Assembly (NCBI RefSeq): GCF_002776575.1
Contig: NZ_CP022548.1
Coordinates: 1,689,001-1,753,000, forward strand
Direction of reading: 5' to 3'
Source of the DNA: Sphingorhabdus sp. YGSMI21
GTDB taxonomy: Bacteria > Pseudomonadota > Alphaproteobacteria > Sphingomonadales > Sphingomonadaceae
DNA: 64,000 nucleotides
Under the pieces are notes generated by a model. The model was given only the letters and a program-made list of their open reading frames with translations, was not told the DNA's origin and did not search any database. Below, piece by piece: positions 8,821-18,523 of this stretch (positions within the stretch are counted from its first letter, which is position 1; every line of letters begins with the position of its first letter). The position numbers and the translations under genes were made by a program.

Positions 8821-9587
8821 CCGCTATGTTTGATCTCAGTGGAAAGACCGCCATCGTGACCGGTGCCAATACCGGCATCGGTCAGGGCATCGCTCTGGCG
8901 CTGGCGGAAGCCGGTGCCAATATCGCCGCGGTTGGCCGCTCGCCGGCGACCGAGACGGTCGAGAAAGCACGGGCGTTTGGCCGTCAGGCGGAGATTATTT
9001 CTGCCGATCTTTCGACCATCGAGCCGGTCGACCGGATCATCGACGAAACCAAGGAAAAGCTCGGAACCGTCGATATTCTCGTCAACAACGCCGGTATCAT
9101 CCGTCGCAACGATGCGGTCGATTTTACCGAGGAAGACTGGGATGCGGTGATCGACACCAATCTCAAAAGCCTGTTTTTCCTGTGCCAGGCCGCCGGGCGC
9201 GAGATGATTGCGGCGTACGAGGCCGACGGCCGGATCGGCAAGATCATCAACATCGCCTCGATGCTGACCTTTCAGGGCGGCATACGCGTGCCCAGCTACA
9301 CCGCGTCCAAATCGGGCGTGGGCGGGGTGACCAAGCTGCTGGCCAATGAATGGGCATCCAAAGGGGTCTGCGTCAACGCAATCGCGCCGGGCTATATCGC
9401 GACCAACAATACCGCTGCCCTGCAATCCGACGAGAATCGCAACCGGCAGATCATGGAGCGGATTCCCGCAGGACGCTGGGGCGATCCGTCCGATCTGGGC
9501 GGAGCAGCCGTCTTCCTGGCGTCAGGCGCGTCCGATTATGTGCAGGGGCATATATTGGCGGTCGATGGTGGCTGGCTCGCACGATAG
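8817..9587 (+). CDS. kduD: 2-dehydro-3-deoxy-D-gluconate 5-dehydrogenase (SDR)
   Basis: 256-residue short-chain dehydrogenase. It has GANTGIGQG for NAD(P) binding, NNAGII, the catalytic YTASKSG (Y-x3-K), and a terminal DGGWLAR typical of KduD. It reduces the KduI product to 2-keto-3-deoxygluconate (KDG). The start codon overlaps the kduI stop, and the last 23 bases overlap the next gene's proposed start, so this is a tightly coupled operon. SDRs are many, but the kduI neighbour and length make the KduD assignment strong. Confidence 0.93.
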   Translation: MTAMFDLSGKTAIVTGANTGIGQGIALALAEAGANIAAVGRSPATETVEKARAFGRQAEIISADLSTIEPVDRIIDETKEKLGTVDILVNNAGIIRRNDAVDFTEEDWDAVIDTNLKSLFFLCQAAGREMIAAYEADGRIGKIINIASMLTFQGGIRVPSYTASKSGVGGVTKLLANEWASKGVCVNAIAPGYIATNNTAALQSDENRNRQIMERIPAGRWGDPSDLGGAAVFLASGASDYVQGHILAVDGGWLAR

Positions 9588-11103
9588 ATTTTGCCCGACC
9601 CGCCGGGCCGTGCTTGGCGTGATCGGGGCCTTTGCGCTGACCGCTGGTGCCGCCAATGCTGCAACAATATCCTCTCCCACGATCGATGCGCCGGCCGGAC
9701 GCTATCTGGGGAGTTTTCAATATAATTCTGCCGACAAGCTAACAATCAAGGCAAGGCGTTTTGCCGGTATCCGCTATGCGCGTGCGATGCGTTTTCGGGC
9801 GCCGCAGCCGGTCGCCGGCGCGGAACAGGCGGCGGGCGGCGGATTTGGTCCGGCCTGCCCGCAGCGGGGCGGAAGATATGAGCCGCAATCGGAGGACTGC
9901 CTTTTCCTCAATATCTGGACGCCGGCCGGCGACGCCAAACATGCACGACCCGTGATGGTCTATTTCCACGGCGGCGCTTATTCGACCGGTAGCGTGACTG
10001 ATCCGGTCAACGATGGCACCAATCTGGCGGCGAGCGGCGATGTGGTTGTCGTCACCGTCAACCACCGGCTTAATGCGCTGGGCTATCTCTATATGCCCGA
10101 GCGTTTCCCGGACAGTGGCAACAACGGGCAGCTGGACCTGATCGCGGCCTTGCAATGGGTTCAGCGCAACATCGGAGCATTCGGGGGTGATCCTGCTAAT
10201 GTCACCCTGTTTGGCCAGTCGGGCGGCGGTGCGAAGATTGCGACGCTAATGGCTATGCCGGCGGCCAAGGGGTTGTTCCACAAAGCGATCACAATGTCGG
10301 GCCAGCAAGTGACCGCATCGGGCCCGCTCAACGCCTCGAAGCGCACGCAGGCCTATCTGGAGGCGTTCGGAGAAAATATTGATCCGGTGACCGCGCCAGT
10401 CGGGCAATTGACAGAAGCGCTGTCCGCCATCGATCCCGTGCTCGGCGGCAATGTATACATGGGGCCAGTGCTGGATATGCAGCATTTGATGCGGCACCCC
10501 TTTTGGCCGGATGCCGCGCCGCAGTCCCGTGATATTCCGATGTTGCTCGGCAATACGGTCATGGAGACGCGTGCTTTTTACGATCCCGACAAGCCACCGA
10601 TCGCAGGCCTGACCATGGACAATCTGGCCGAGCGGATTGCGCCGCAAATGCGGGTCGATATCCGGCCCGACTGGGTGGTGACGCAGTTTCGCGCCCGCTA
10701 TCCCGAAGCCAGACCTCTCGAACTGTTTCACCGCATCGTCACTGCCGCGCGCAGCTGGCGCGGGCAGGTGGAGGAAGCCGAAGCGCGGGCAAGGGCAGGG
10801 CCGCCCGCTGCGGACAGGACGTTCGTCTACCAGCTTGATTTCGAGCAGGCCAAACATACAGACGATATCGCGCTGTCTTTCGGGACAGTCGCCACACCCA
10901 CTGCTGCGCAACGGGCGATGAGTGATCACTTGATGGACGCCTTTTTCACCTTCGCCCGTACCGGCAATCCCGGTTGGGCGCCCTATGACATGACGATGCG
11001 CAAAACGATGATTTTCGATGAGGATAGCCGCGTCGAGCGCGATCCGCGAAAATGGGAGCGGGAGCTGTTTGCGACCGTGCCCTATATCCAGCCAGGAAGC
11101 TGA
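9565..11103 (+). CDS. Secreted type-B carboxylesterase, probably acting on pectin esters
   Basis: 512 residues from the ATG at 9565 inside the kduD end; a GTG at 9568 is also possible. The N-terminus has a twin-arginine-like signal, TRRAVLGVIGAFALTAGAANA. EDCLFLNIWTP, the oxyanion YFHGGAY, the nucleophile elbow GQSGGG and a late KHTDDIALSFG (catalytic His) define the type-B carboxylesterase fold. Such enzymes hydrolyse carboxylic esters. In this position, removal of methyl or acetyl groups from pectin fragments in the periplasm is inferred. It overlaps kduD by 23 bases and is followed 18 bases later by a lipoprotein gene. Confidence 0.85.
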   Translation: MVAGSHDRFCPTRRAVLGVIGAFALTAGAANAATISSPTIDAPAGRYLGSFQYNSADKLTIKARRFAGIRYARAMRFRAPQPVAGAEQAAGGGFGPACPQRGGRYEPQSEDCLFLNIWTPAGDAKHARPVMVYFHGGAYSTGSVTDPVNDGTNLAASGDVVVVTVNHRLNALGYLYMPERFPDSGNNGQLDLIAALQWVQRNIGAFGGDPANVTLFGQSGGGAKIATLMAMPAAKGLFHKAITMSGQQVTASGPLNASKRTQAYLEAFGENIDPVTAPVGQLTEALSAIDPVLGGNVYMGPVLDMQHLMRHPFWPDAAPQSRDIPMLLGNTVMETRAFYDPDKPPIAGLTMDNLAERIAPQMRVDIRPDWVVTQFRARYPEARPLELFHRIVTAARSWRGQVEEAEARARAGPPAADRTFVYQLDFEQAKHTDDIALSFGTVATPTAAQRAMSDHLMDAFFTFARTGNPGWAPYDMTMRKTMIFDEDSRVERDPRKWERELFATVPYIQPGS

Positions 11104-11121
11104 AAACACAGGAGAGAGACG

Positions 11122-11643
11122 ATGAAATATATGATTCCGATTGCAATGGGCTGCGCGATGCTGGCCGGTTGTTCAAAGCAGGACAATGAAGCCGAGCAGC
11201 CGGCGATACTGGACGCCGGACCGGAAGCCACGATCACAAAGGTCGATGATATTCCCGACGCGGTGCGTTCCGCTGCGCTGGCAGAAATTCCGGGCATGGT
11301 GATCAGCGAGGCCGAACGCAAGGAGCGCGACGGCATGGTCTTCTATGATGTGGAAGGAACGCGGCCCGATGGCAGCGAGGTCGAGCTGGATATGCTCGAG
11401 GAAAACGGCGCCTATGTGGTGGTCGAAGTGCAGCGCGATCTGGCCTGGGCCGATGTCCCTGAAAACGCGCGTGCCGCAGCGCCTTCAGGTCTGTTTACGC
11501 CGGTGCGGGTGATCGAGAGCTTGCAGCAGGACGGAACCGTCATTTACGAGCTGTTTCAGGACGGCAATCCGAAAGAACCATCTGCTGAAATTGCTGTCAA
11601 AGACGGCAAGGCGAAAATGCTAACCGAACGCTGGAAATATTGA
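11122..11643 (+). CDS. Small lipoprotein with PepSY-like repeats
   Basis: 173 residues with a lipoprotein signal ending in the lipobox LAGC (Cys at about 17). After an acidic linker come two segments, IPDAVRSAALAEIPG... and a later GLFTPVRVIE..., each followed by beta-like stretches such as YDVEGTRPDGSEVELDM. This suggests a PepSY or beta-lactamase-inhibitor-like fold. The function is unknown. AGGAGAG precedes the ATG, and the gene closes the kduI-kduD-esterase operon with 18 bases spacing, so it is probably co-induced. It may be a periplasmic binding or inhibitor module; this is not established. Confidence 0.75.
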   Translation: MKYMIPIAMGCAMLAGCSKQDNEAEQPAILDAGPEATITKVDDIPDAVRSAALAEIPGMVISEAERKERDGMVFYDVEGTRPDGSEVELDMLEENGAYVVVEVQRDLAWADVPENARAAAPSGLFTPVRVIESLQQDGTVIYELFQDGNPKEPSAEIAVKDGKAKMLTERWKY

Positions 11644-11660
11644 CGGCGAAGGCCCGACCT

Positions 11661-12680
11661 TCAGAGCAACTGCTGTGCGTTCATCCAGTTCCATAGCAGC
11701 TCCGGCCAGATAGCAACCGGTAGTCCCGCGGTCTTCATCAGGCCGAAGCCATGTCCGCCTTTCGCGAAATAATGGGCCTCGACGGGCGTTCCGGTCTCGC
11801 CGGCGGCTTGGTGCAAACGCATGCTGTTAGCGACGGGAACGACATCGTCATCCTCGGCATGGAGCAGGAACAGGGGTGGCATGTCCGCCCGGACATTTTG
11901 CTCGGGTGAATGAAGTGCGGTTAGGGCGGCATCCGGCTTAGTACCGATCAGCCGGTCCCGGCTGCCGATATGGGCGATCGCCGAATCCATCGACACGACC
12001 GGATAAATGGCAACCAGCGCATCAGGGCGGGCGGGGGCCGCGTCCGCAATATCTACCGGATCATAGACGCCAGCATCAAAGCGCGTCATCAGGCTGGTGG
12101 CAACATGGCCGCCTGCGGAAAATCCTGCGAAGGCAATGCGCGCCGGATCGATCCGCTCCAGTTTCGCGCGGCTTCTGACCAGCCGAACCGCCCGCTGGGC
12201 GTCGGCCAGCGGAACGTCATTTCCGTTCGCCCAGCCGTTGGCCGGCAACCGATAGAATAAAACATAGACGGTGGTTCCTCGGTCCCGCAGAAACCGCGCC
12301 AGTTCATAGCCTTCCTTGTCGACCACGCAATATCGATATCCGCCGCCGGGGGCGATGATGACCGCCGTGCCGTCGGGTTCTGCTGGCCGGAAAATATCGA
12401 GACGCGGCTTGACGATATTCTGTGCGATGCGGTCGCTGGCCAGGGGATCATCACTGCGCTGAAGGACCTCTTCGGCAAGACCGTCAGGGATATCCAATAT
12501 ATCGTCTGGCCAGAGGAAGAGGCTATCGTCCGGACGGATGTGGGCCGGCCGGTTCCATCCCGAGCCGCCGTCAGAATATCTGCTGGCCGAAGGTGATTGC
12601 GACTGGGACCTGCAGGTGGCTGCGGGCAAGACAAGGCCAGCCACCGACCCAGCCAACAATGTTCGCCGACGAAGCGTCAC
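11661..12680 (-). CDS. Secreted alpha/beta hydrolase, acetyl-esterase (BD-FAE)-like
   Basis: 339 residues. A twin-arginine-type leader (LRRRTLLAGSVAGLVLPA) precedes an esterase fold with oxyanion APGGGY, nucleophile FAGFSAGGH (Ser), an acid in HAEDDDVV, and a late GGHGFG (His). The family includes carbohydrate acetyl esterases acting on xylan or pectin. It is convergent with the lipoprotein gene (17-base gap) and lies 24 bases downstream of the pectate lyase on the same strand, so it probably shares that gene's operator-controlled transcript. Removal of acetyl groups that block pectate lyase is a reasonable inference. Confidence 0.85.
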   Translation of the reverse strand: MTLRRRTLLAGSVAGLVLPAATCRSQSQSPSASRYSDGGSGWNRPAHIRPDDSLFLWPDDILDIPDGLAEEVLQRSDDPLASDRIAQNIVKPRLDIFRPAEPDGTAVIIAPGGGYRYCVVDKEGYELARFLRDRGTTVYVLFYRLPANGWANGNDVPLADAQRAVRLVRSRAKLERIDPARIAFAGFSAGGHVATSLMTRFDAGVYDPVDIADAAPARPDALVAIYPVVSMDSAIAHIGSRDRLIGTKPDAALTALHSPEQNVRADMPPLFLLHAEDDDVVPVANSMRLHQAAGETGTPVEAHYFAKGGHGFGLMKTAGLPVAIWPELLWNWMNAQQLL

Positions 12681-12704
12681 GTCCTCACCGGGCTTCCGGC
12701 GCGA

Positions 12705-14084
12705 TCATTTTCCTGTCCCGCGCATCGCCGCGTCCCGTTCGCTCAGATTTTCTGACGGGGCGGGTCCCGTCTGGCCGGGATATAGTCCGGACAAGGGTTC
12801 CATCGTCTCCAGATCCCACTGGCTTTCGTCGAAGGCCGAGCGCACAGGCTCCGTCACCGCCGGATAGGCGCTGACCTCGTTTTCATCATCGATAATCTCG
12901 CCGCGGCCTTCCGCTACAAAATATAAAATACGGATCTCTTCCTTGTCCCGTGCCCACGGCCTGGCGCCCACGCTTGCGAGCACCGATGTTTCCACGTCGC
13001 GGGAGGAGAGGATGCGCATATCGTCAGTCGACGCCATCGGCTGTTTTACGGTGACCAGCCTGGCTTGGGTTTCACCATAGCGACCGAACATCGGCAGCGC
13101 CTTGCCATGTCGGTCAACGGCCAGATTGTCGCGACCATAATATTTCAGGTCGCCGTCACCGCCCAGCATCAGGAAAGGAAGCCCGTCGTTGGTATCATTG
13201 CCGCCCCGCATGACATTGCCGATCGCGGTTATTTCTCCGGTGACATATTCTTGCCCCGCCCATTCGAGGTTCATCAGATTATAGTGCACCGCGCGATGGC
13301 CGGGATTGTAAATGACGTTGTTGACCATCAGACCCTGCGCGCCACCTTTCAAAAGCGGATTGCGTTCGACATTATGCGCCCAGAGATTGCGGTAGAAGAC
13401 GATGCCGGTGGCATTGTCGTGAATCAGCGAGCCTTTGCTATGTTCGCCCTTGGGATGGCTGGCGTCGGCCAGGCCTTCGGCTGCAAGATTGTTTGAGAAT
13501 GTGATATTTCGGCTGGTTCCCTGCCGCCATTCCTCGATGCTATCACCGGTGAATCGCGGACCGGATGCAGACATGTTTTCATCAATGGCCCAGAGGAAGG
13601 TGCAATGGTCTACGATGACATTATGGGCCCGCACGGTCGAAAAAGCATCCGCTTCCCACCCGCTGCGCTTGGGCTGTCCGTCGACGCCCGTATAGACCCG
13701 CAGGTGGCGGATGATCACGTCATGGGTTCTGACGTCGATGCCGCTTTTGATGATGGTGATACCCGGTCCCGGCGCGGTTTGCCCGGCAATCGTGATATAG
13801 GGTTCATCGATGGTCAGATTGCTTCTGCCCATGTCTATGACACCGGCCACTTCGAATATAATGATCCGCGGGCCCTTTTGCGCGATAGCCGCTTTCAGTG
13901 ATCCCGGACCGTCCGGAGCCAATGTGGTAACCCGGACAATTTTACCGCCGGCCCCACCTCTGGTTTGCGCCGCCGGGCCAACGGCACCGGGGAAAGCGAT
14001 TCTGTCTTGCGCGATCGCTCCTGAGGCTTGAAAGCCCGCAAATCCGGCCAATGCGATCCATATTAGCACCAATTTTTTGATCAT
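12705..14084 (-). CDS. Secreted pectate lyase-like protein
   Basis: 459 residues from the ATG at 14084, chosen because GGGAGAG lies upstream and a clean Sec signal (MIKKLVLIWIALAGFAGF) follows. The mature part begins with AFPGAVGPAAQTRGGAGGK and runs through GPRIIIFEVAGVI, ITIAGQTAPGPG and repeated asparagine-rich coils such as NVIYNPGHRAVHYN. This is the parallel beta-helix of PL1-type pectate lyases. It would cut polygalacturonate by beta-elimination outside the cell or in the periplasm, feeding the Kdu pathway. A copy of the operator lies 57 bases upstream at 14141. It is divergent from the TonB receptor. Confidence 0.9.
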   Translation of the reverse strand: MIKKLVLIWIALAGFAGFQASGAIAQDRIAFPGAVGPAAQTRGGAGGKIVRVTTLAPDGPGSLKAAIAQKGPRIIIFEVAGVIDMGRSNLTIDEPYITIAGQTAPGPGITIIKSGIDVRTHDVIIRHLRVYTGVDGQPKRSGWEADAFSTVRAHNVIVDHCTFLWAIDENMSASGPRFTGDSIEEWRQGTSRNITFSNNLAAEGLADASHPKGEHSKGSLIHDNATGIVFYRNLWAHNVERNPLLKGGAQGLMVNNVIYNPGHRAVHYNLMNLEWAGQEYVTGEITAIGNVMRGGNDTNDGLPFLMLGGDGDLKYYGRDNLAVDRHGKALPMFGRYGETQARLVTVKQPMASTDDMRILSSRDVETSVLASVGARPWARDKEEIRILYFVAEGRGEIIDDENEVSAYPAVTEPVRSAFDESQWDLETMEPLSGLYPGQTGPAPSENLSERDAAMRGTGK

Positions 14085-14140
14085 TTTTTCTCTCCCAACA
14101 ATTCTCTCTTGACATAAGTTTTCAGAAGCAGCAATAAGAA

Positions 14141-14154
14141 TGACACCGGTTACC
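14141..14154. promoter_or_regulatory. Operator 2, ahead of the pectate lyase
   Basis: TGACACCGGTTACC, identical over 14 bases to the site before kduI, lies 57 bases upstream of the pectate lyase start. It probably controls the pectate lyase/acetyl-esterase transcript. Confidence 0.8.
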
Positions 14155-14263
14155 GTATAAAGCCGGATTGAAATTAGCGTGAATGGAGGAGAGGCATGAC
14201 CAATTGGTTCCACTTTTCTGAAAATTATGTAGCAACCTGTCAGCTGTTTTTTTGCTTTGCAGA

Positions 14264-14277
14264 GTAACCGGTGTCAT
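14264..14277. promoter_or_regulatory. Operator 3, ahead of the TonB receptor
   Basis: AGTAACCGGTGTCA is the same dyad in reverse orientation (TGACACCGGTTACT on the other strand), 48 bases before the receptor's ATG. With operator 2, the divergent region holds one site per promoter, spaced about 123 bases apart. Confidence 0.8.
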
Positions 14278-14324
14278 TTTGACTATTCGGGCTGACTTTT
14301 GAAGAATTTTTGGGAGGAAATATA

Positions 14325-17078
14325 ATGAAAAACAATTTTGGACATGCGCGCCGTTCCGCTGTCGCTGCGCTCGCGTGCAGCGTATCACTGGCCGGTTTGC
14401 TGGCCGCGCCTGCGCATGCACAGGATGGCGAGCAGGCCGCGGACAGTGACGAGGTTATCGTCGTTACCGGCTTTCGGGGAAGCCTGAACGCGGCATTGGA
14501 TGAAAAGCGTCTTGATGCCGGCGTCGTTGACGTCATCAAAGCTGAAGACATCGCCGATTTCCCGGACTTGAACCTCGCCGAGTCGCTGCAGAGGATCCCG
14601 GGCGTCGCGATCGACCGTCAAGCTGGTGAGGGACGCCGTGTTACGGTTCGCGGACTGGGCGGTGATTTTACCCGCGTCCGCATCAATGGCCTGGAAGCCA
14701 TTTCGACAAATGGTGGTTCTGACGCTTCCGGCGGCACCAACCGTTCGCGTTCCTTCGATTTCAACGCTTTCGCTTCCGAACTGTTCAACGAACTGAAAGT
14801 TCGCAAAACCCAGTCGGCTGCAATCGAAGAGGGGTCTCTGGGTGCGAATGTTGAATTGAATACCGGGCGACCTTCCGATTATGGCGTTGGTCTAACCGGC
14901 GCGGTCTCGGTGCAGGGTTTTTATAATGATCTGTCGGAAGATATCGGGCCTCGCGTTGCCGGACTGCTATCTTACACCAACCCTGACGAAACATTCGGTG
15001 CGCTGGTTTCCATAGCCTATTCGGACCGCGACATTCGCGAGGAAGGTTTCTCGTCGGTCCGGTTCGATGATTTGGGGACGTTCCGGTCTGCAAATGGCGA
15101 AGATTGCACCGGCAATCCGACGGGCGGCGCCTGTGAGGAATTGCGCAACGCATATTATGCGCGGATCCCGCGCTATGGCCGGCTGGATTATCAGCAGGAA
15201 CGCATTGGTATCACCAGTTCGCTGGAGTTTCGCCCCAGCGACCGGTTCAGCGTCACGTTCGACGGACTATATTCGAAATTCAACGGAGTCCGCGACGAAG
15301 AATTTCTGGAAGCTTTCGTGCGGAGCAACACCGACAATTTTGACGTAACCGATTATACTGTCAATTCAGACGGCGTTATCACACGGCTGGTTGCCAACGT
15401 GCAGCCCGATGCTGCAAACGGGCTCGTCCCGATCCGCAGCGAACATCGCCGGGATATCTTGTCCAATGAATATTACCAGATAACCGGCCGCCTCAAATAT
15501 GATGTGACCGACACATTGCGGTTCGATCTACTTGGCGGAATTTCGGTATCCGATTTTAAGGTTCCGCAGCAGGCAACCATATTCTTTGATGCTGCCGACG
15601 CGGTCAATGGCTATTCCTATGACTTTACCAATGGCTTTGATACGCCTGCGATCAGCTATGGTGATCTAGATGTTACCGATCCTTCGTCATTTCTGTTCAC
15701 GCAATATCGTAACCGTCCGCAGGGCGTTAAGAACACCTATGATACGCTACAGCCGAACCTTAGCTGGGAAGCCAATGACAATATTACATTGCGCGCAGGC
15801 TATAGTTACAAGAAATTTGAATTCTCCACTTTCGAAGGCCGGGCCGAGGGAAGTGTTGACGGTCTGCCAGGCTTCACAACTGCACCTGTGGTGTCCGATG
15901 CGCTGGCCGGACTGGTCACCGATTTTGGCAAGGGTCTAGGGGCGTCGGGTATCGATACCTCCTGGGTCTCGGCCAATTTTGAAGCGTCAGCTGCATTGAT
16001 CGACCTGTTCAGCATCGAACCGGTCCAGCGCCTCCAGGATACCCGCGGCGTGGTGGAAACAGACCATGGCGGTTACGTTCAGGCCGACTTCAATTTCGAG
16101 TTAGGCGGAATGCAGCTGCGGGGAGACGCGGGCGTGCGCTATGTCGAAACCAAAACCGCTTCGACCGGTTTTGTCGGCACGACCAATGTAACGCTCACCC
16201 GCAAATATGACGACTGGCTGCCATCCGTTAACCTGGTTCTGGAGCCGGCATCCGACTTCCTCATTCGCGGCGGTGTGTCACGGGTGATGGCGCGACCTTC
16301 GCTTGGCAACCTGACGCCGGGTGGTTCGATCGACTCCTTCGCGGGCCCTCCCTACACGCTCAGCCTTGGTAACCCGGGTCTCGATCCCTATCGCGCATGG
16401 ACCTACGATCTGAGCTTTGAATGGTATTTCCAGCCAGAAAGCCTGCTGGCACTGTCGTTGTTCCGCAAGGACATCAGTTCGTTCTTCTTGCTGAGCGATA
16501 CCATCGAAACCACGTTCAGCCAGACCGGTCTGCCGAATTCGGTGGCTTCGCCCACCAGTCCCTTGGGGATTGATCTGGCGAATGGACTGGATCCACGCGT
16601 AGACATCGAGCAACAGGTGAACGGGGGAGATGCCAAGATCGAAGGTCTTGAAATCGTTTTCCAAACGCCCTTCACCTTCCTGCCGGGTCTTCTGAAAAAT
16701 TTCGGTGTTACAGCAAACTACACCTATGTGAAATCGGACGATATCATCGGCTTTTCACCGCATAGTCTGAACGGAACGCTCTATTATGAGGATGAAAAAT
16801 TCAGCGCGAGGGTGACGGGAGCATATCGCGACAAATATGTGACCAGACGCCCCAACGCCAGCGGTCGCACCGAAGGCCGGGAAGAGCGGGGCGTGGCAGC
16901 GACGTTCAACCTCGACTTTTCGACATCTTACCAGTTGACCGAAAAGCTGTCGGTGACCTTCGAAGCGATCAACCTGACCGACGAGGTCGAGCACCAGACT
17001 TTCGACCGGTTGGAACTGCCGACCCTGTATCACCACACCGGTCGCAATTTCCTGATCGGAGCGCGGTATAATTTCTAG
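14325..17078 (+). CDS. TonB-dependent receptor (Xanthomonas/Caulobacter type), oligogalacturonate uptake
   Basis: 917 residues. The Sec signal ends in APAHAQ, then TonB box DEVIVVTGF. The plug domain holds EDIADFPDLNLAESLQRIPG and RRVTVRGL, hallmarks of the large TonB receptor family for plant polymers in Caulobacter and sphingomonads. A beta-barrel follows, ending in the expected aromatic residue (RYNF). GGGAGGA at 14312-14318 fixes the ATG at 14325. It would import oligogalacturonides across the outer membrane using TonB energy. The substrate is inferred from the surrounding pectin genes and the shared operator. Confidence 0.93.
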   Translation: MKNNFGHARRSAVAALACSVSLAGLLAAPAHAQDGEQAADSDEVIVVTGFRGSLNAALDEKRLDAGVVDVIKAEDIADFPDLNLAESLQRIPGVAIDRQAGEGRRVTVRGLGGDFTRVRINGLEAISTNGGSDASGGTNRSRSFDFNAFASELFNELKVRKTQSAAIEEGSLGANVELNTGRPSDYGVGLTGAVSVQGFYNDLSEDIGPRVAGLLSYTNPDETFGALVSIAYSDRDIREEGFSSVRFDDLGTFRSANGEDCTGNPTGGACEELRNAYYARIPRYGRLDYQQERIGITSSLEFRPSDRFSVTFDGLYSKFNGVRDEEFLEAFVRSNTDNFDVTDYTVNSDGVITRLVANVQPDAANGLVPIRSEHRRDILSNEYYQITGRLKYDVTDTLRFDLLGGISVSDFKVPQQATIFFDAADAVNGYSYDFTNGFDTPAISYGDLDVTDPSSFLFTQYRNRPQGVKNTYDTLQPNLSWEANDNITLRAGYSYKKFEFSTFEGRAEGSVDGLPGFTTAPVVSDALAGLVTDFGKGLGASGIDTSWVSANFEASAALIDLFSIEPVQRLQDTRGVVETDHGGYVQADFNFELGGMQLRGDAGVRYVETKTASTGFVGTTNVTLTRKYDDWLPSVNLVLEPASDFLIRGGVSRVMARPSLGNLTPGGSIDSFAGPPYTLSLGNPGLDPYRAWTYDLSFEWYFQPESLLALSLFRKDISSFFLLSDTIETTFSQTGLPNSVASPTSPLGIDLANGLDPRVDIEQQVNGGDAKIEGLEIVFQTPFTFLPGLLKNFGVTANYTYVKSDDIIGFSPHSLNGTLYYEDEKFSARVTGAYRDKYVTRRPNASGRTEGREERGVAATFNLDFSTSYQLTEKLSVTFEAINLTDEVEHQTFDRLELPTLYHHTGRNFLIGARYNF

Positions 17079-17163
17079 ATAATTACCCCGCTTTGAATAT
17101 CCGGCGTTCGGGTCTTCAATTCTGGTTCCAATCCCGGAATTTTACAGACCGTTTCGCCAGCCA

Positions 17164-17198
17164 GGGCCGATTTCCACTCTCCCGGAAATCGGCCCTTT
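17164..17198 (+). terminator. Terminator after the TonB receptor
   Basis: A perfect 12-bp stem (GGGCCGATTTCC at 17164-17175, GGAAATCGGCCC at 17184-17195) with an 8-base loop is followed by TTT. It sits between the receptor and the convergent LacI gene. Confidence 0.8.
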
Positions 17199-17279
17199 CG
17201 CATGTGCGGGCGATAATGTGGTGAAGACAGATAATTTACCGTCCGTCTCTTGGTGCCGTCAAAGCCTTCCAACTAAGCT

Positions 17280-18332
17280 CTATTTCTCCGGAGCCGCCAC
17301 CGACTGCCGCTCGACAAATGTAGACGCAAGCATGGCATATTCGGGTTCACTGATACCCGGTACGGGCGGCAGAAATTCGGAGACGAGCATGTGCGCCGCG
17401 TGCGCGCCCATTTCGCGTATCGGCCAGCGCACCGTGCTGAGGCGGGGCCAGATATGGGTGGCCGTCGGGGAATCATCAAAGCCGATAATCGACAATTGTT
17501 CGGGGACGGAAATCCCGTTGCCTAGCGCGACTTGCATCACGCCCGCGGCCATTTCGTCGTTACTGGCAAATATTGCGGTCGGCCGGTCCTTCAGTGACAA
17601 TAATTTATGTCCCGCCTCGGTTCCGGAATCTATCCGGTAATTGCCCTGAGCTATGAGTTCTTCGGACATCGTCAGTCCAGCGCCACGCAGGGCATCTTGA
17701 AATCCCAGCTCGCGCTCCCGTGCGGATCGAAAGCCCTGGGGACCTCTTACAAAACCGATGCGCCGGTGTCCGAGTTCAATCAGCTTGCGACAGGCCTTTT
17801 CGACGACTTCTCTGTCATTTGACGATATGCATTTTCCTGGTTCGTCAAGCTCGGCAGAGCCGATCCGGACATAACGGACACCCAGCGACTGGCACAATTC
17901 GGTCAGATCATCATTTTCGGAAATTGGTGGCAGGAGAAGCGCGCCAATCGGCCGCTGTTTCTCCAGGAATACCCTCACATTTTCCAGCATATCGTCGGAA
18001 TCGCGATCCACGGGACGGACGAGAAGCGCGAGATCACTATCCTTGATCGCATCGAGCACGCCATTCTGGAAATTGAGGACCGTCTGGGCATTCGGATTGT
18101 CATGCAGCAACACGATGAGAAAATTCCGTCGAAAGGCGAGCGCCCGCGCCTGCGGATTTGGCACGAAGCCCAGTTCCGCGATCACCGTTTTGACCTTCTC
18201 TCTGGTCTTCTCGCTGATCAGGGGTGACTCGTTGATAACGCGGCTGACCGTCTTTTTCGATACGCCCGCCAGGGCCGCAACATCGTTGATCGTTGGCTGT
18301 TTTGTCTTCGGACGATTTGCTCTTGTGGGCAT
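17280..18332 (-). CDS. LacI-family transcriptional regulator of the pectin locus
   Basis: 350 residues. The N-terminal helix-turn-helix TINDVAALAGVSKKTVSRVINE is followed by a hinge with FVPNPQARALA, then a periplasmic-binding-protein-like effector domain with LGHRRIGFVRG, AIFASNDEMAAGVM and IIGFDDSP. LacI-type proteins bind CG-centred dyads and release on a sugar ligand. The five TGACACCGGTTACY sites in the locus have exactly that form, and one lies between this gene and the divergent hydratase. The effector is probably KDG or another Kdu intermediate; that is inference. Repressor action is usual but not shown. Confidence 0.92.
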   Translation of the reverse strand: MPTRANRPKTKQPTINDVAALAGVSKKTVSRVINESPLISEKTREKVKTVIAELGFVPNPQARALAFRRNFLIVLLHDNPNAQTVLNFQNGVLDAIKDSDLALLVRPVDRDSDDMLENVRVFLEKQRPIGALLLPPISENDDLTELCQSLGVRYVRIGSAELDEPGKCISSNDREVVEKACRKLIELGHRRIGFVRGPQGFRSARERELGFQDALRGAGLTMSEELIAQGNYRIDSGTEAGHKLLSLKDRPTAIFASNDEMAAGVMQVALGNGISVPEQLSIIGFDDSPTATHIWPRLSTVRWPIREMGAHAAHMLVSEFLPPVPGISEPEYAMLASTFVERQSVAAPEK

Positions 18333-18475
18333 TCAGAAAATCCGTGTGTTGATCGGTATCATATTTCGAACCCGACAGGGCAATTTCCAGCGTTATCTGC
18401 ACGGCGGCATAGCGCAAATAGATCATTAGGTCGACCGCATGCCGAAAAGCAATAGAAACGAAAGCTACTTGTTTT

Positions 18476-18489
18476 TGACACCGGTGTCT
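18476..18489. promoter_or_regulatory. Operator 4, between the regulator and the hydratase-eda-kdgK-TRAP operon
   Basis: TGACACCGGTGTCT, the most symmetrical copy of the dyad, lies 35 bases before the hydratase ATG. It is 144 bases from the regulator's start, so it could control both the catabolic operon and the regulator's own gene. Confidence 0.8.
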
Positions 18490-18523
18490 ATTAAGGAAAT
18501 TTGGGCAAAGAGGAATTATCGGC

